From NCBI RefSeq assembly GCF_009811415.1, contig NZ_BLIG01000037.1, positions 1 to 64,000 on the forward strand: 64,000 bases of DNA. The letters are read 5' to 3'. Within the stretch, counting starts at the first letter, position 1, and each line of letters begins with the position of its first letter. Position numbers and translations under genes: made by a program. The stretch comes from Alteromonas sp. KUL106 (lineage in GTDB: Bacteria > Pseudomonadota > Gammaproteobacteria > Enterobacterales > Alteromonadaceae). Positions 1 to 10,445 of the stretch are shown here, piece by piece. Below the pieces are notes generated by a model. The model had not been told where the DNA came from and searched no databases. It was given only the letters and a program-made list of their open reading frames with translations.

Positions 1-87
1 AAATGTTCGCTGATCCCTATATCTGTGTGTTGTCATTATTTATAGACATTCTTATTCGATAAAAGCCTTAATAGATCTGACTTACTT

Positions 88-116
88 TTAGCAATGTGCA
101 GGTTTTTTGGTAAACT
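88..116 (+). promoter_or_regulatory. possible sigma-70 promoter of ilvE
   Basis: TTAGCA (88-93) and TAAACT (111-116) are separated by 17 bp, about 40 bp upstream of the ilvE start. The match to consensus is only moderate in an AT-rich stretch, so this is a weak prediction. Confidence 0.3.
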
Positions 117-156
117 CTTGCGAATATCATTTAGTCGAAGTAAATAGGACGAACAA

Positions 157-1158
157 ATGGCCGTATTCGGTACAGTATTCATGCCAGAAATGGCGCTTGC
201 CACCTTTGTCAACGATCAATGGACTGACACCGAATTTGTCAGCGCTGATAGTATTCAATTGCACCCTGGTGCGCATGTGCTTCATTATTCAAGTACATGC
301 TTTGAAGGCTTAAAAGCTTTTAAACATGAAGATGGCAGTATCAACATTTTTAGAATGGACAAAAACATTGAGCGTTTTGCTCAGAGTAGCCGTCTTCTTA
401 ACTTGCCCGAAATTAATAAGGCGCAAGTAGAAAAGATGATTATTGATATTGTTGCGAAATACGCGTCTGAAGTACCTGAGCCTCCTGGTTCCATGTATAT
501 CCGTCCTACCCATATTGGTACAGAAGCCTCTATCGGCAAGGCTGCAGCCCCGTCAGCAAGTTCAATGCTGTATGTACTATTATCGCCAGTTGGCGATTAC
601 TTTGCGGGAGGTGCAAAGCCACTACGCTTGCTATTAGATGAAACAGGAATGCGATGTGCACCGCACATGGGAATGGTAAAAAGTGGTGGCAATTATGCCA
701 GCGCTTTACCACCCATTTTAAAAGCGCGCGCTGAAGTACAAGCTGACCAAATATTGTTTTGCCCTAATGGTGACGTTCAAGAAACAGGCGCAGCAAACTT
801 CTTACTTATTGATGGTGATGAAATCATTACTAAAGGTTTAGATTCTACCTTCTTACATGGGGTTACCCGCGCAACTGTTCTTCAAATTGCTAAAGATCAC
901 GGCATGAAAGTAAGTGAGCGTGACATCACAGTAAGTGAACTATTAGAGCGCTCAGCAAAACCGAATACTGAGGCGGCGCTTTCAGGCACTGCGGCTGTTC
1001 TAACGCCGGTCGGTACGTTTATCCATAATGATAAAGAGTACCAGGTTGGAAGCGGTGAAGCTGGCCCTGTGACCATGAAGCTAAGACAAGCGCTTAATGA
1101 TATCCAATGGGGTAAAGCGGAAGATACCCACAACTGGTTAGTCAAAGTGCCAAACTAG
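157..1158 (+). CDS. ilvE: branched-chain amino acid aminotransferase
   Basis: A 333-aa fold-type IV PLP aminotransferase. It catalyses the last step of valine, leucine and isoleucine synthesis and the first step of their breakdown, using 2-oxoglutarate and glutamate in the cytoplasm. The PLP lysine is expected at K175 in the motif MVKSGGNYASAL. Other family signatures are HYSSTCFEGLKAF near residues 43-55 and the ETGAANFLLI segment. The length is normal for the family. The start at 157 has an AGGA-type ribosome site in aataggacgaacaa; an overlapping ORF from 107 is in another frame and is not a gene. The gene stands alone and ends at a bidirectional terminator shared with gpmA. Confidence 0.95.
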   Translation: MAVFGTVFMPEMALATFVNDQWTDTEFVSADSIQLHPGAHVLHYSSTCFEGLKAFKHEDGSINIFRMDKNIERFAQSSRLLNLPEINKAQVEKMIIDIVAKYASEVPEPPGSMYIRPTHIGTEASIGKAAAPSASSMLYVLLSPVGDYFAGGAKPLRLLLDETGMRCAPHMGMVKSGGNYASALPPILKARAEVQADQILFCPNGDVQETGAANFLLIDGDEIITKGLDSTFLHGVTRATVLQIAKDHGMKVSERDITVSELLERSAKPNTEAALSGTAAVLTPVGTFIHNDKEYQVGSGEAGPVTMKLRQALNDIQWGKAEDTHNWLVKVPN

Positions 1159-1174
1159 TCTAATCAGACACCCA

Positions 1175-1204
1175 TAAAAAAGCCTGCTTAAGCAGGCTTT
1201 TTCG
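1175..1204. terminator. bidirectional rho-independent terminator between ilvE and gpmA
   Basis: The stem AAGCCTGCTT/AAGCAGGCTT has an A-run before it and a T-run after it, so it can end transcripts from both convergent genes. Confidence 0.9.
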
Positions 1205-1223
1205 TATTTGAGAAGGCGGTCGA

Positions 1224-1970
1224 TTACTTCGCTTTGCCTTGTTTCGCTACGGCATCCATCATTGCTTTGATAGCGTCCGCATCGCCAAGATACTCTTTAG
1301 AGATTGGCTTAAGGTTTTCATCTAGTTCATATACCAGTGGTACACCGGTAGGAATGTTTAAACCAAGCACTTCTTCGTCAGACATGCCATCTAAGTATTT
1401 AACCAGCGCACGCAAGCTGTTTCCGTGAGCTGCAATGATAACGCGCTTACCCGCTTGAATGTCTGGACGAATAACGTCGTGCCAATACGGAAGCACACGC
1501 TCAATCGTTAATTTTAAGCTTTCACCACGTGGCAAGATGTCTGCATCTACGTTGTTGTAGCGTGGGTCGTGACCCGGGAAATGCTCGCTGTCGTCTTCTA
1601 CCGAAGGAGGTGGAATGTCGAAGCTGCGACGCCAAATTTTAACTTGCTCTTCACCGTGCTTAGCAGCAGTTTCCGCTTTATCTAGGCCCGTAAGTGCACC
1701 GTAATGACGCTCATTTAAGCGCCAGTGACGCTCGACGGGAAGGTAGTGTTGACCCATCTCTTCAAGCGCAATATTAAGTGTTTTAATTGCACGAAGTAGT
1801 ACAGACGTATAAGCCTGATCAAATGAAAAGCCAGCATCTTTAAGCAGCTGTCCTGCCGTTTTTGCTTGTGCTACACCCGTGTCGGTCAAATCAACATCAT
1901 GCCAGCCCGTGAAACGGTTTTCCAAGTTCCACTGACTTTCTCCATGACGAATAAGTACCAATTTATACAT
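1224..1970 (-). CDS. gpmA: 2,3-bisphosphoglycerate-dependent phosphoglycerate mutase
   Basis: A 248-aa cofactor-dependent phosphoglycerate mutase of the histidine phosphatase superfamily. It interconverts 3- and 2-phosphoglycerate in glycolysis and gluconeogenesis. The N-terminal [10 protein letters not shown] motif carries the phospho-accepting H9. [11 protein letters not shown] follows, and the second catalytic histidine lies in [30 protein letters not shown] is the substrate-binding loop of the dPGM group. The length matches the E. coli enzyme closely. The gene is monocistronic and convergent with ilvE. Confidence 0.96.
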   Translation of the reverse strand: MYKLVLIRHGESQWNLENRFTGWHDVDLTDTGVAQAKTAGQLLKDAGFSFDQAYTSVLLRAIKTLNIALEEMGQHYLPVERHWRLNERHYGALTGLDKAETAAKHGEEQVKIWRRSFDIPPPSVEDDSEHFPGHDPRYNNVDADILPRGESLKLTIERVLPYWHDVIRPDIQAGKRVIIAAHGNSLRALVKYLDGMSDEEVLGLNIPTGVPLVYELDENLKPISKEYLGDADAIKAMMDAVAKQGKAK

Positions 1971-2147
1971 AGTTGAGTTACCTGCGGCGTTTGAGTGAAA
2001 TCGTCTGAACTCTTGCCATGCGTTAGACGTTCAGACGTATATTTGAAAAAACTGTCGTTATCATCCTTGATCAGCGTAGAAAAATCCAGTTTCAGCTATC
2101 ACAAAATCGCAGGTAAGACGTGTGTGTGCACATGCACTCTATAAGAT

Positions 2148-2609
2148 TTATATAAACTTCGTAAGATCGGGGTGGGCAACTTTGATCCACTCCTTCATGG
2201 ATGGCTCTTCAATAAAGCTAAAGTCATTGAAATCAAAACCCGGGGCTACAGAGCATCCAACAAGTGAGTATTCACCCATCGTCGCTGCCGCTTGAAAATT
2301 TCCCGCTTTCACCACTTCAACATATTCGTTATTTTCCCCGCCAATACGCCGTTCCCACACTTGTTGGTTTTCTAATTGAAATAGTTGAAGAGGTGCGCCT
2401 TCATAATGATTCCATACTTCATCGTGTAGCACCCGATGAAAGCGGCTTACTTGACCTTTCAATAATAAAAAATATATGTGGGTAAGTGCAGGTCGCATTT
2501 GATTATGTACATAAGAACTTGTTTCATTATCGGAACGAAACACTTGGCGGTAAAAACCGCCTTCAGGGTGCGGTTCTAAATTATATTTCTTAATTAAAGG
2601 GTGTGTCAT
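2148..2609 (-). CDS. cupin-fold protein of the DUF985 family
   Basis: A 153-aa protein beginning MTHPLIKKYNLEPHPEGG, with the DUF985/COG3542 features HPEGGFYRQVFRS, the ALTHIYFLLLKG strand, FHRVLHDEVWNHYEGAPL and a C-terminal VAPGFDFNDFSF. The family has a cupin (RmlC-like) fold and its biochemical role is not firmly established. The frame is open to 2801, but the extra N-terminal 64 residues are low-complexity and unlike the family. The ATG at 2607-2609 starts exactly where the family homology begins, so I prefer it. No operon partner is visible. Confidence 0.85.
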   Translation of the reverse strand: MTHPLIKKYNLEPHPEGGFYRQVFRSDNETSSYVHNQMRPALTHIYFLLLKGQVSRFHRVLHDEVWNHYEGAPLQLFQLENQQVWERRIGGENNEYVEVVKAGNFQAAATMGEYSLVGCSVAPGFDFNDFSFIEEPSMKEWIKVAHPDLTKFI

Positions 2610-2872
2610 ATTCGCTTCATTATTATTGTAATTTGTTGCATTACCTTTCCAATACAGACAATTGTTCAGATTCTGCAAAATTGATTTGTTTAGCTTATCT
2701 GAAAGCATAACCTTAGATGATTTATATGAAAATATAATTGTTGCGTATTTGTAAACTGGGTCGACCAGTTCTGAAGTCATGCTAAAGCGTGCCATCATCA
2801 TTGACTTTGCCTGTCTTTTTTAACGCCTTTGGTACTGCCCTAACGAATGTTTAGCGGCGTGTATGGTTTATT

Positions 2873-2897
2873 CCAAACCAGAGAAATAAGGGTTTGG
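2873..2897. other. inverted repeat upstream of acnA
   Basis: CCAAACC and GGTTTGG arms flank about 11 bp between the divergent cupin gene and acnA. It could be an operator or a small hairpin. No T-run follows it and I cannot assign a regulator. Confidence 0.3.
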
Positions 2898-3062
2898 TTT
2901 AAAAAGAATTGGCGTGTCAATTTGAGGTGAACTTTTTTTCATGTTCAAGCCGTACAAATAAATCAATAAAAGCAAATAAGTGATCCCGCATAAATCTGTA
3001 TTTGTGTTTCAACTTATAAGCTTCATTACAAATCATGAACAGGCAAAAAAGGATGGAAGCGT

Positions 3063-5780
3063 ATGACATATAAGTCTTTTTCGCAGCTTGAAGTTAACGG
3101 CAAAAACTTCAAGGCGGTTAATTTTGACGGTATAGGTAGTAAATATGCACTCGACCGGCTTCCGTTCTGTATCAAAATTCTTTTAGAAAACCTGATTCGT
3201 CATGAAGACCAAGAGTTTGTTAATAGTCGCGATATAGAGCAAGTCGCTAAATGGGATACTAAAAATCACGCAGACCACGAAGTTTCTTTCGTTCCTGCTC
3301 GCGTAATTTTACAAGACTTTACCGGCGTGCCGGCTATTGTCGACTTAGCGGCTATGCGAGATGCGGTTAATAGGCTTGGCGGGGATGCCCAAGCAATTAA
3401 TCCGCTTAATCCAGTAGAGCTTGTTATTGACCATTCTGTGATGGTTGATCACTTTGCTGAAGAAAATGCCCTAGAGAAGAACACGGACATAGAAATTGAG
3501 CGCAACAAAGAGCGCTATCAGTTCTTAAAATGGGGGCAATCTAGCTTTGACAACTTCAAAGTTGTTCCACCGGGTCGCGGCATTGTTCATCAAGTCAATT
3601 TAGAGTATTTAGCTCGTTGTGCTTTTACCAAAGAGCAAGATGGCGAGACATTGGTCTATCCGGACACCTTGGTGGGAACCGATTCTCACACCACTATGAT
3701 TAATGGCTTAGGAGTACTGGGTTGGGGTGTAGGTGGCATTGAAGCTGAAGCGGCCATGCTCGGTCAGCCAGTTACCATGCTGCTTCCGAAGGTAGTTGGC
3801 TTCCGACTTTCAGGTAAATTACCTGCTGGTGTAACGGCCACTGACATGGTACTGACTATCACACAGCAACTACGTGAACACGGTGTGGTGGGTAAGTTCG
3901 TTGAATTTTATGGCCCTGGCCTGAAGCACCTAACGACAGCTGACCGCGCTACTATTGCAAACATGGCCCCAGAGTATGGTGCGACGTGCGGAATTTTCCC
4001 AATTGATGAAGTGGCTCTAGATTATCTGCGTCTAACAGGGAGAGAAGAAGAACAGATTGCGCTTGTTGAAACTTATGCGAAGTTTAGTCACCTGTGGCAC
4101 GACGATCATTCTAAAGACGCTCAGTATCACGAAACGCTGGAGTTGAATTTGGAAGAGGTGGTTCCCTCTCTCGCAGGCCCTAAGCGTCCTCAAGACCGCA
4201 TAGCGTTAGACAAGGCGGCGGAAGCATTCAAAGAATGGCATCGCTCTCAAATTGACGTGAAGGTGCTAGATGAAGAAACAGACCTTATTGCGGAAGCAGG
4301 CTTAGGCACCAACGATACGGTTGATGAAGACCATGACTCTTTTGTTGAGTTTAGGGGGAATAAGTTTAACCTTGAAGATGGTGCTATCGTTATTGCAGCC
4401 ATTACTAGCTGTACCAATACCTCTAATCCATCGGTGCTAATAGGTGCAGGTTTACTAGCTAAAAAGGCAGCGGAGAAAGGGCTAACTCGTAAGCCGTGGG
4501 TTAAAACGTCATTGGCACCTGGTTCTCAGGTTGTCACTCAGTACTTGGAAGATGCTGGCCTTATGGACCCGCTTGAAGCGCTAGGTTTCAACTTGGTTGG
4601 CTACGGCTGTACTACCTGCATAGGCAATTCCGGTCCGCTGCCAGATGCTATTTCAGATGCAATTAGAAAGGCAAAACTCACCGTCACTTCAGTATTATCG
4701 GGTAACCGCAACTTTGAAGGACGTATTCATCCTGATGTCGCTGCAAACTATCTAGCATCGCCACCCTTGGTTGTTGCATACGCGTTAGCTGGAAACATGA
4801 ATGTAGATATCACGAAAGAGCCGTTAGGTCAGGCGAGTGATGGTTCTCCGGTATATTTAAAAGACATCTGGCCTACCGAAGAGGAGATTCAGCAATACAT
4901 CGCTGAAAACGTCACTGGTGATTTGTTTAAAGAAAAATATGCAGACGTCTTTAAAGGCAGCGGTGAGTGGAACGAGCTAGAAGTAAGTAAGACATCGGTT
5001 TACGATTGGCCCGATTCAACGTATATCAAGCACCCTCCATTTTTCGAAGTCATGGAAAAAGAGCCAGAGGCGCTGACGGCTATTCAAAACGCACGGTGTT
5101 TGGTGAAAGTGGGCGATTCAATTACAACTGACCACATCTCGCCCGCCGGCGCTATTGCCAAAGACAGTCCCGCTGGTGAATATCTTCAGGCAGAAGGCGT
5201 TGACCCGAAAGATTTCAACTCGTACGGTTCAAGACGAGGGAATCACGAAGTCATGATGAGAGGTACGTTTGCAAACGTGCGTCTTCAAAACCAACTAGCA
5301 CCTGGTACTCGAGGCAGTGCAACTACCCACTATCCAAGTGGCGACAGTATGTCTATATTCCATGCCGCAATGCGTTATAAGGATGAGGGTGTACCTGCCA
5401 TTGTCATTGGCGGGAAAGAATACGGTACGGGGTCGAGCCGAGACTGGGCGGCCAAAGGCCCTTCGCTCATGGGCGTCAAAGCGGTACTCGCCGAGAGCTA
5501 TGAACGTATTCACCGTTCAAACCTTATTGGTATGGGCATATTGCCTTTACAATTTAAAGAAGGGGAAAGTGCAAGTTCCTTAGCGCTTAAAGGCAACGAG
5601 TCTTTCTCTATAAATGCGGTTGAGCGTGGGCAGTCTGAGGTGGAGGTCAAAGCCGTTTCGGACGAAGGGGAAACGACCACCTTTATGATGGATATCAGAA
5701 TTGATACATCAAATGAGTTCACATACTTTGAGAATGGTGGAATCTTGCACTACGTGATAAGAGAATATTTAAAGAAGTAA
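3063..5780 (+). CDS. acnA: aconitate hydratase A
   Basis: A 905-aa aconitase of the AcnA/IRP1 type, which isomerises citrate and isocitrate in the TCA cycle using a 4Fe-4S cluster. The cluster cysteines are visible in AAITSCTNTSNPSVLIGAG and in VGYGCTTCIGNSGPL. The substrate-binding segment VGTDSHTTMINGLGVLGWGVGG and the C-terminal swivel-domain motif GGKEYGTGSSRDWAAKG are intact. The length is typical of AcnA, and the domain order separates it from AcnB. An AAGGA-type site lies just upstream of the ATG. The gene is single, with a terminator directly after it. Confidence 0.96.
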   Translation: MTYKSFSQLEVNGKNFKAVNFDGIGSKYALDRLPFCIKILLENLIRHEDQEFVNSRDIEQVAKWDTKNHADHEVSFVPARVILQDFTGVPAIVDLAAMRDAVNRLGGDAQAINPLNPVELVIDHSVMVDHFAEENALEKNTDIEIERNKERYQFLKWGQSSFDNFKVVPPGRGIVHQVNLEYLARCAFTKEQDGETLVYPDTLVGTDSHTTMINGLGVLGWGVGGIEAEAAMLGQPVTMLLPKVVGFRLSGKLPAGVTATDMVLTITQQLREHGVVGKFVEFYGPGLKHLTTADRATIANMAPEYGATCGIFPIDEVALDYLRLTGREEEQIALVETYAKFSHLWHDDHSKDAQYHETLELNLEEVVPSLAGPKRPQDRIALDKAAEAFKEWHRSQIDVKVLDEETDLIAEAGLGTNDTVDEDHDSFVEFRGNKFNLEDGAIVIAAITSCTNTSNPSVLIGAGLLAKKAAEKGLTRKPWVKTSLAPGSQVVTQYLEDAGLMDPLEALGFNLVGYGCTTCIGNSGPLPDAISDAIRKAKLTVTSVLSGNRNFEGRIHPDVAANYLASPPLVVAYALAGNMNVDITKEPLGQASDGSPVYLKDIWPTEEEIQQYIAENVTGDLFKEKYADVFKGSGEWNELEVSKTSVYDWPDSTYIKHPPFFEVMEKEPEALTAIQNARCLVKVGDSITTDHISPAGAIAKDSPAGEYLQAEGVDPKDFNSYGSRRGNHEVMMRGTFANVRLQNQLAPGTRGSATTHYPSGDSMSIFHAAMRYKDEGVPAIVIGGKEYGTGSSRDWAAKGPSLMGVKAVLAESYERIHRSNLIGMGILPLQFKEGESASSLALKGNESFSINAVERGQSEVEVKAVSDEGETTTFMMDIRIDTSNEFTYFENGGILHYVIREYLKK

Positions 5781-5797
5781 GGGTTAGCCTGAGACAG

Positions 5798-5836
5798 AAA
5801 ATGCCGCTTATTCACTGTCGAATAAGCGGCATTTTT
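5798..5836. terminator. bidirectional terminator after acnA
   Basis: A long stem, AAATGCCGCTTATT paired with AATAAGCGGCATTT, is followed by T residues on the plus strand. It lies between acnA and the convergent GAF-GspE gene and may serve both. Confidence 0.88.
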
Positions 5837-5907
5837 GATTGTGTTGTCAGCCACGACATTTGCACCTTATACCTCATGAATAAGACGCATAAGGGCCATC
5901 GAGGCAG

Positions 5908-8124
5908 TTACTCACCACCGATGATTTGAACCTGTGCTAAATCGGTGTCACCTTTTATCACTTTGTAGATGGCGTCTTGAACGAGAGTGCGCATGCCATC
6001 TTTGGCAGCCTGCGCCTTCATATCGGCGACGCTTGCTTCTTTATAAACCATAGAGCGAAGCTCTGGTGTCATGCCCAAAAGCTCATGTACACCAGTACGC
6101 CCTTTGTAACCGGTATTGCCACATTCTTGGCAGCCTTTCGACCTGTAAAGCTCAAGGGGTGTTTGTATGTTCAGCTCTGGCATAAGTTCTTTGCCATACT
6201 GACGCTCTATAAATGCCATATCTGTTTCAGTGGCAAGATATTTCTCTTTACAGCTATTGCACAAAGTTCTAATGAGGCGCTGCGCTAATATACCCACGCA
6301 GGCATCAGAAAAGTTAACTGGGTCGAGCCCTAAATCGAGCAAACGGGTAATGGTTTCTGGTGCAGAGTTAGTGTGCAGTGTTGAAAGTACTAAGTGACCC
6401 GTCAACGATGCTTCTATACCCGCATGTGCCGTCTCTTTATCACGCATCTCACCGATAAGAATAATATCTGGATCTGCCCGCAAAAATGCCCGTAGCGCTG
6501 CAGCGAAGTTAAAGCCTATTTTTGGGCTTACCTGAACCTGCTGAAGTCCAGGCTGAGTAATTTCCACAGGGTCTTCCGCCGTCCAAATCTTTTTCTCCGG
6601 TGTATTTAAATACCCTAAGATGGCGTGGAGCGTTGTTGTCTTACCTGAACCTGTCGGGCCCACAACAAGTAAAATGCCGTGTGGCTTTTTAATCATCTCT
6701 TCTAGACGAGCACGGTTGGTAGGGGCTAGATTCATCTTATCGATGGGCATGGCACCACCCGATGCAAGTATACGCATAACCACACCCTCGCCAGCAACGG
6801 TTGGAATGGTGGCAACACGCACTTCGACCAGTTGTCCGTTCATTCTAAAAGCGAGTTTTCCGTCTTGCGGCACGCGTTTTTCAGCAATATTAAGATTAGA
6901 CATAATTTTAATACGTGCAATAACAGCGCTATGATGCGAGTTAGGTACTTGGTTCATATCACGACACACGCCGTCTACGCGCATGCGTACCCGTGTCGGT
7001 GCATTCTTCTCTGGATCGATATGGATATCTGATGCATTTAGTCTTTTGGCGTCATGCAGTATACGGCTAACTAAACGTACGACAGCCGGCGCATCATCAG
7101 ACAGTTCATCGACTTGTTCATCGCTATCGTCATTCGATGAGCTAATCTCGTCAAGAATATCACTCATCTCGCCAGGACCGCCGCCGCCAGCATTTTCACC
7201 AAGGTATTGAAGAATTAACGTGGGCAAGCTTACTGCTATTTCGTAGCTATCAATGCCCATGGCACTTTCAATTTCCATGAGCAGCGCTGCGTTGTTCGGC
7301 TCTGCCATTAACACGATAGGTTTGTCGTGCGCATCGGCAATAACCGCAACGTAGTTTCTCTTCAGATAAGAAACATTTAAGCGGCTCTCGTTTTCAAATC
7401 TGTGGTATTTGTCGGGCAAATAGGGAATAAAGGGGACTTGATAATGAATAGACAGTGAATTGCCGATTTCGTCCTCGGGTATGCGGTACTCTGATACCAG
7501 GCGCTGGATGAATACCCGAATGTCCGGTGTACTGGCTTGAATATCTTTAAGCGTTGCTTCTTCCAAAAGGCTTTTATGAACAAGAAGATCAAAAGGGTTA
7601 TTGGTGCCTCCCAGCTCAAATCTGAACTTGTCGCCCAGGATTAGCGCCAGAGCACTCCCAAGTTTCAAGTCGTCTTCAGTAAACGCTCCCTCCACTTTAT
7701 TGATGATTTGAATGACACCCATTAGAACGCCCGCGTTCATGATGGGAACGCAAAGAATGTTTTGCGTTTTAAAATCACTGTCTTTGTCAAATCGGTCAGC
7801 AAAACGAAGTCGAGGATGAATACTCTGCAGTAATGTAGGGCTGTATGGGTCGTCAATGACCACTGCTTTTTGAGACAGCGCGACATACCCTGCAATTGAC
7901 ATAGGGCTTATAGGTACCTTTATCTCAAGGGTTTCTTTACCTGTTTTGAAGCGAGCGACCAAGTCTTGATGTTGACGGCGACGCTGAAAAATACTCATAC
8001 GCTGGGCACCGAACAATTCCAGAATAATTGGTTCTAACAGCCCATATGCATCCAGCAGTGTGGAGTGATTGTTGAGGATACGTTTTATTTGTGCAAATGT
8101 TTGCTGGTTATTTAGTACTTCCAT
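5908..8124 (-). CDS. GAF-domain GspE/PilB-family secretion ATPase
   Basis: A 738-aa protein of the type II secretion/type IV pilus assembly ATPase family. Residues ~25-170 look like a GAF domain (ILCVPIMN...GVIQIINK). Residues ~195-310 match the GspE/MshE N-terminal region, and ~345-738 the ATPase. The Walker A motif GPTGSGKTTT starts at 489, an Asp-box-like segment is near 520-565 (IILIGEMRD), and the His box LVLSTLHTN is near 578-586. Zinc-binding pairs are C622/C625 and C665/C668. Hexameric ATPases of this family drive pilus or pseudopilus assembly. The neighbours include no pilC, pilD or pilin, so its machine is unknown. The N-terminal GAF suggests control by a ligand or by cyclic nucleotide, which is inference. 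Confidence 0.88.
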   Translation of the reverse strand: MEVLNNQQTFAQIKRILNNHSTLLDAYGLLEPIILELFGAQRMSIFQRRRQHQDLVARFKTGKETLEIKVPISPMSIAGYVALSQKAVVIDDPYSPTLLQSIHPRLRFADRFDKDSDFKTQNILCVPIMNAGVLMGVIQIINKVEGAFTEDDLKLGSALALILGDKFRFELGGTNNPFDLLVHKSLLEEATLKDIQASTPDIRVFIQRLVSEYRIPEDEIGNSLSIHYQVPFIPYLPDKYHRFENESRLNVSYLKRNYVAVIADAHDKPIVLMAEPNNAALLMEIESAMGIDSYEIAVSLPTLILQYLGENAGGGGPGEMSDILDEISSSNDDSDEQVDELSDDAPAVVRLVSRILHDAKRLNASDIHIDPEKNAPTRVRMRVDGVCRDMNQVPNSHHSAVIARIKIMSNLNIAEKRVPQDGKLAFRMNGQLVEVRVATIPTVAGEGVVMRILASGGAMPIDKMNLAPTNRARLEEMIKKPHGILLVVGPTGSGKTTTLHAILGYLNTPEKKIWTAEDPVEITQPGLQQVQVSPKIGFNFAAALRAFLRADPDIILIGEMRDKETAHAGIEASLTGHLVLSTLHTNSAPETITRLLDLGLDPVNFSDACVGILAQRLIRTLCNSCKEKYLATETDMAFIERQYGKELMPELNIQTPLELYRSKGCQECGNTGYKGRTGVHELLGMTPELRSMVYKEASVADMKAQAAKDGMRTLVQDAIYKVIKGDTDLAQVQIIGGE

Positions 8125-8285
8125 ATTCTCACTTCTAACAGGGACAGCCAGTCCAGTTCTAACTACTGATTATTTTTTCTAGGGTACCAAGGTATACTCA
8201 TACCAAGAAAGCAACAATACTACTTATAGCCAGTTACATACAGTTATATAGCCCAAAAATATGTGTATAAAAAGCAAACTGCCTA

Positions 8286-8313
8286 TTGCATTGCTGATTC
8301 CTTTCTGTATAAT
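8286..8313 (+). promoter_or_regulatory. sigma-70 promoter of the S10 operon
   Basis: TTGCAT (8286-8291) and a perfect TATAAT (8308-8313) are spaced 16 bp apart. A GC-rich discriminator (cgcgccc) follows, as is common for ribosomal and stringently controlled promoters. Transcription would start near 8320 and give a leader of about 220 nt. Confidence 0.8.
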
Positions 8314-8319
8314 TCGCGC

Positions 8320-8854
<535 letters not shown>

Positions 8855-8872
8855 TAAGAGAGGGTTATAACA

Positions 8873-9511
8873 ATGGCGATTGGTCTAGTCGGTCGTAAAG
8901 TGGGTATGACTCGCATCTTCACTGAAGATGGTACGTCTATCCCTGTGACTGTTATTGAAGCGACCCCAAACCGCGTTACTCAGCTTCGCACTGAGGAAAC
9001 TGACGGTTATCGCGCTCTTCAGGTTACTGCTGGAACTAAGAAAGCTAACCGCATCAACAAAGCTGAAGCAGGTCACTTTGCTAAAGCGGGTGTTGAAGCT
9101 GGACGCACTCTAGTAGAATTCCGCCTAGAAGAAAACGAAGGTGCCGATATAGAAGTAGGCAGTGAAATCACTGTTGAGATCTTTAACGACACTAAAAAGA
9201 TTGATGTAACTGGTACATCAAAAGGTAAAGGTTTCCAAGGTGCTATCAAACGCTGGAACTTCAGTTCACAGCGTATGACACACGGTAACTCTTTGTCACA
9301 CCGTGCGCCTGGTTCAATTGGTCAAAACCAATCACCAGGTAAAGTATTCAAAGGCAAGAAAATGGCTGGTCAGCTTGGTAACAAGCAAGTGACTACGCAG
9401 TCTTTGGAAGTGGTACGTGTTGACGTAGAGAACGGCCTTATCCTTGTAAAAGGTGCCGTACCTGGCGCAACTGGCAACGATGTAATCGTAAAGCCAGCTG
9501 TTAAAGCGTAA
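8873..9511 (+). CDS. rplC: 50S ribosomal protein L3
   Basis: A 212-aa L3 beginning [20 protein letters not shown]. The conserved [13 protein letters not shown] segment and the [17 protein letters not shown] loop near the peptidyl transferase centre are visible, including the glutamine that PrmB methylates in E. coli. It is one of the first assembly proteins of the 50S subunit. It starts 18 bp after rpsJ with an AGAGG-type site and is co-transcribed with it. Confidence 0.98.
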   Translation: MAIGLVGRKVGMTRIFTEDGTSIPVTVIEATPNRVTQLRTEETDGYRALQVTAGTKKANRINKAEAGHFAKAGVEAGRTLVEFRLEENEGADIEVGSEITVEIFNDTKKIDVTGTSKGKGFQGAIKRWNFSSQRMTHGNSLSHRAPGSIGQNQSPGKVFKGKKMAGQLGNKQVTTQSLEVVRVDVENGLILVKGAVPGATGNDVIVKPAVKA

Positions 9512-9529
9512 CGTCTGGGGAGTGAACTG

Positions 9530-10135
9530 ATGGAATTAACATTGAAAGACGCGCAAAGCGCTCTTGAAGTATCCGAAGCGACCTTTGGACGTGAATTCAA
9601 CGAAGCCCTGGTACACCAGGTAGTTGTAGCTTACGGAGCAGGCGCTCGTCAGGGTACAAAAGCGCAGAAAACTCGCGCTGAAGTTCGTGGTGGCGGTAAG
9701 AAGCCATGGCGTCAAAAAGGTACTGGCCGTGCACGTGCTGGTACTATCCGTAGCCCTATTTGGGTTGGCGGTGGCCGTGCTTTTGCAGCGAAGCCTCGTG
9801 ACTTCGACCAAAAAGTAAACAAGAAAATGTATCGCGGTGCGATTAAGAGCATCTTGTCTGAACTAATCCGTCAAGACCGTTTGGTTGTTGTAGAGAAGTT
9901 CGGTGTTGACGCACCTAAGACTAAAGCTCTTATTTCTGCACTTAACGAATATGAACTAAACGACGTTCTAATCGTTACTCCAGAAGTTGATGAGAACTTG
10001 TTCCTTGCGGCGCGCAACTTGTACAAAGTTGACGTACGTGACGTAGCAGGCATCGACCCAGTGAGCTTGATTGCATTTGAGAAAGTGCTAATGACTGCTG
10101 ATGCGGTTAAACAACTTGAGGAGGCGTTAGCATGA
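9530..10135 (+). CDS. rplD: 50S ribosomal protein L4
   Basis: A 201-aa L4. The extended loop lining the exit tunnel is recognisable in [18 protein letters not shown] and [12 protein letters not shown]4 assembles early on 23S rRNA. In E. coli it is also the autogenous repressor of the S10 operon, which agrees with the attenuator-like leader upstream of rpsJ. Its stop overlaps the rplW start by 4 nt (ATGA), so the two are probably translationally coupled. Confidence 0.97.
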   Translation: MELTLKDAQSALEVSEATFGREFNEALVHQVVVAYGAGARQGTKAQKTRAEVRGGGKKPWRQKGTGRARAGTIRSPIWVGGGRAFAAKPRDFDQKVNKKMYRGAIKSILSELIRQDRLVVVEKFGVDAPKTKALISALNEYELNDVLIVTPEVDENLFLAARNLYKVDVRDVAGIDPVSLIAFEKVLMTADAVKQLEEALA

Positions 10136-10431
10136 GAGAAGAACGTCTACTGAAGGTGCTAGTAGCACCTCACGTTTCAGAAAAGTCTACTATGGCTGCT
10201 GAAGCGAACAACACAGTTGTATTTAAAGTAGCTAAAGACGCGAACAAAGCTGAAATCAAAGCAGCAGTTGAAAAACTGTTTGAAGTTGAAGTTCAAGGTG
10301 TTCGTACTGTGAACGTTAAAGGTAAAACTAAGCGTCACGGCATGTCTTTCGGTAAGCGCAGCGACTGGAAAAAGGCCTACGTGGTTCTTAAAGAAGGTCA
10401 GGACATCGACTTTGTCGGTGGTGCTGAGTAA
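10132..10431 (+). CDS. rplW: 50S ribosomal protein L23
   Basis: A 99-aa L23 with the N-terminal [14 protein letters not shown] motif and the [15 protein letters not shown] extension. L23 sits at the tunnel exit and docks trigger factor and SRP. The ATG lies within the end of rplD (ATGA overlap) behind a GAGG site, and the operon continues with rplB 14 bp downstream. Confidence 0.97.
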   Translation: MREERLLKVLVAPHVSEKSTMAAEANNTVVFKVAKDANKAEIKAAVEKLFEVEVQGVRTVNVKGKTKRHGMSFGKRSDWKKAYVVLKEGQDIDFVGGAE

Positions 10432-10445
10432 GAAGGGGATTAGAA

